DNA from: Pseudomonadota bacterium
Lineage (GTDB): Bacteria > Pseudomonadota > Gammaproteobacteria > Xanthomonadales > Rhodanobacteraceae
DNA length: 6,729 nt
NCBI GenBank assembly: GCA_021787175.1
Contig: JAJYMF010000134.1
Coordinates: forward strand, 1 to 6,729
Direction of reading: 5' to 3'
The notes under the pieces were generated by a model. It saw only the letters and a list, made by a program, of their open reading frames with translations. It was not told the origin of the DNA and did no database searches. A program made the position numbers and the translations under genes. This document shows positions 5,628-6,729 of the stretch, piece by piece (position 1 is the stretch's first letter; the number at the start of each line of letters is the position of its first letter).

Positions 5628-6008
5628 ATGAAAAGGCGTTCGCTGGAACCGCTGCAGCCGCGTGCCCTGGCCGAGGAGGGCCTGTGCCGCGCGCTGCTGG
5701 CCATGCGCGACGTGGACGAGATGCGCGCCTTCCTGCGCGACCTGTGCACGCCGGCCGAGGTCGAGGCGCTGGTGGACCGCTGGTCGGTGGTGCCGCATCT
5801 GCTGGCGGGGACGCCGTATCGCGAGATCCACGACCTGACGGCGGTCAGCATCACCACCATCGGCCGCGTCGCGCGCTATCTGAATCAGGGCAATGGCGGC
5901 TATCTGGCGGCGGCGGCGCGCGCGCAGCAGTCGCGCCGGCCGCGCCGCGTCACGAGCGCGAGCCCGAAACCGCGCAAGCCGCGCCGCACGACGCCGGTGC
6001 GGGCATGA
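5628..6008 (+). CDS. TrpR-family (YerC/YecD-like) transcriptional repressor of the histidine operon
   Basis: A 126-residue DNA-binding protein of the TrpR/YerC-YecD family. Residues about 12-60 form the helical core ([46 protein letters not shown]). Residues 62-85 are the helix-turn-helix ([24 protein letters not shown]), followed by the family's NQGNGGY. The tail (101-126) is unusually rich in Arg, Pro and Lys ([13 protein letters not shown]) and probably disordered. The ATG at 5628 was preferred over the GTG at 5616, which lies inside the palindrome; GAGAG upstream of the ATG is a weak ribosome site. Its stop overlaps the hisG start in an ATGA. The context, with a trp-operator-like site in front and hisG behind, suggests a histidine-responsive repressor, as comparative genomics has proposed for TrpR-like regulators linked to his genes. 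The effector, probably histidine, is inferred. Confidence 0.85.
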   Translation: MKRRSLEPLQPRALAEEGLCRALLAMRDVDEMRAFLRDLCTPAEVEALVDRWSVVPHLLAGTPYREIHDLTAVSITTIGRVARYLNQGNGGYLAAAARAQQSRRPRRVTSASPKPRKPRRTTPVRA

Positions 6009-6729
6009 AGCCGCGCGAGCGCCTGCGCATCGCTGCGCAGAAGTCGGGCCGTCTGGCGGAGCCTTCGCAGGATCTGCTGGCGCGCTGCGGGCTGAAGTTC
6101 CGCCAGAGCCGCGACAAGCTGTTCTGTTTCGGCGAGACGCTGCCGATCGACCTGCTGCTGGTGCGCGACGACGACATCCCCGGCCTGATCGCCGAGGGCG
6201 TGTGCGATCTCGGCGTGGTCGGGCGCAACGTGCTCGAGGAGCAGCGCCTCGCGACCGTGGCGGCCCGCGGCGAAGCCGGGTTCCGCGAGCTGCGCGCGCT
6301 GGGCTTCGGCCAGTGCCGGTTGTCGCTGGCGCTGCCGCAGGAACACGACTACGCCGGTCCGGGGCAACTCGAGGGCCTGCGCATCGCGACCACCTATCCG
6401 TTCCTGCTCTCCGACTGGCTGGCGCGGCAGCGGGTACAGGCGACCGTGGTCGGCCTGTCGGGTTCGGTCGAGATCGCGCCGCGGCTGGGCACCGCCGACC
6501 TGATCTGCGATCTGGTGTCCAGTGGCGCGACGCTCGCCGCCAATCAGCTGAAGGAAGCGGTGGTGCTGCTGGAGAGCGAGGGCGTGCTGGTCGGCCCGGC
6601 CGCCATGCCCGGCGACGAGCGCGGCGACCTGATCGAGCTGCTGCTGCGGCGCATCGACGGCGTGATCCAGGTGCGCGAGTCGAAGCTGCTGATGCTGCAT
6701 GCGCCGCGCGCCGCGCTGGCCGCGATCGA
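6005..6729 (+). CDS. hisG: ATP phosphoribosyltransferase, long form (3'-truncated by window edge)
   Basis: The first 241 codons of HisG, which joins ATP to PRPP in the first, feedback-controlled step of histidine biosynthesis in the cytoplasm. Seen: the N-terminal [11 protein letters not shown] (residues 7-17), [10 protein letters not shown] (68-77), the RCGLKF segment, GLRIATTYP (124-132) and the PRPP-binding loop [25 protein letters not shown] (156-180, with D169 and the SSGAT turn). The final part (about 203-241: [32 protein letters not shown]) enters the C-terminal regulatory domain, as in long-form enzymes of about 300 residues that work without HisZ and are inhibited by histidine. The ATG at 6005 overlaps the repressor's stop by four bases, with no good ribosome site of its own, so translation is probably coupled. 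Regulation is expected from the palindrome upstream of the operon. The rest of the his operon should follow beyond the window. Confidence 0.95.
   Translation, partial: MKPRERLRIAAQKSGRLAEPSQDLLARCGLKFRQSRDKLFCFGETLPIDLLLVRDDDIPGLIAEGVCDLGVVGRNVLEEQRLATVAARGEAGFRELRALGFGQCRLSLALPQEHDYAGPGQLEGLRIATTYPFLLSDWLARQRVQATVVGLSGSVEIAPRLGTADLICDLVSSGATLAANQLKEAVVLLESEGVLVGPAAMPGDERGDLIELLLRRIDGVIQVRESKLLMLHAPRAALAAI

Noticed and set aside
5900..6700. A 266-codon open frame on the minus strand opposite the repressor gene and hisG
   Set aside because: Its Gln/Arg/Ala/His-rich translation is typical of the antisense of a GC-rich gene, and the plus strand encodes unmistakable HisG and TrpR-like proteins.

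Overview
The window looks like a chromosomal segment from a high-GC gammaproteobacterium, most likely of the Xanthomonadaceae/Lysobacteraceae. The reasons are the very GC-rich codon use of the core genes, the order hisS, then an aromatic amino acid lyase, then a TrpR-like regulator directly coupled to hisG, and the long-form HisG. The taxon is inferred; nothing in the window names it.

Left core (1-2207): the 3' end of hisS (anticodon-binding domain of histidyl-tRNA synthetase), followed 14 bases later by a complete MIO-type histidine/phenylalanine/tyrosine ammonia-lyase of 629 residues. The lyase carries an extra segment of about 60 residues compared with classical HutH. Right core (about 5566-6729): a candidate promoter, a perfect 26-bp palindrome, a TrpR/YerC-like repressor gene and, overlapping it by 4 bases, hisG, which runs off the end of the window. 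The palindrome has the same outer half-sites, at the same spacing, as the E. coli trp operator. The simplest reading is a self-regulated histidine biosynthesis operon. The two core blocks together cover tRNA charging, possible breakdown and biosynthesis of histidine.

Between them lies an accessory island (about 2210-5500) whose base composition drops clearly: 4141-4200 has 24 G/C in 60, against 48 in 60 at 1921-1980. It holds, in order: (a) a two-gene DUF4160 / DUF2442-HTH module with toxin-antitoxin-like layout and a palindrome over its start, flanked by a second, degenerate copy of the lyase gene's 3' end; (b) a 65-bp inverted-repeat element; (c) an intact YqaJ/lambda-exonuclease-type PD-(D/E)XK nuclease; (d) a convergent gene, overlapping it by 13 bases, for a membrane-anchored HNH nuclease with three further zinc-binding motifs; (e) a truncated N-terminal fragment of a HEPN/RES-type toxin, cut exactly at an 11-bp direct repeat. 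This is an insertion hotspot of nuclease and toxin genes. A defence role is an inference from content; no recognised complete defence system is visible.
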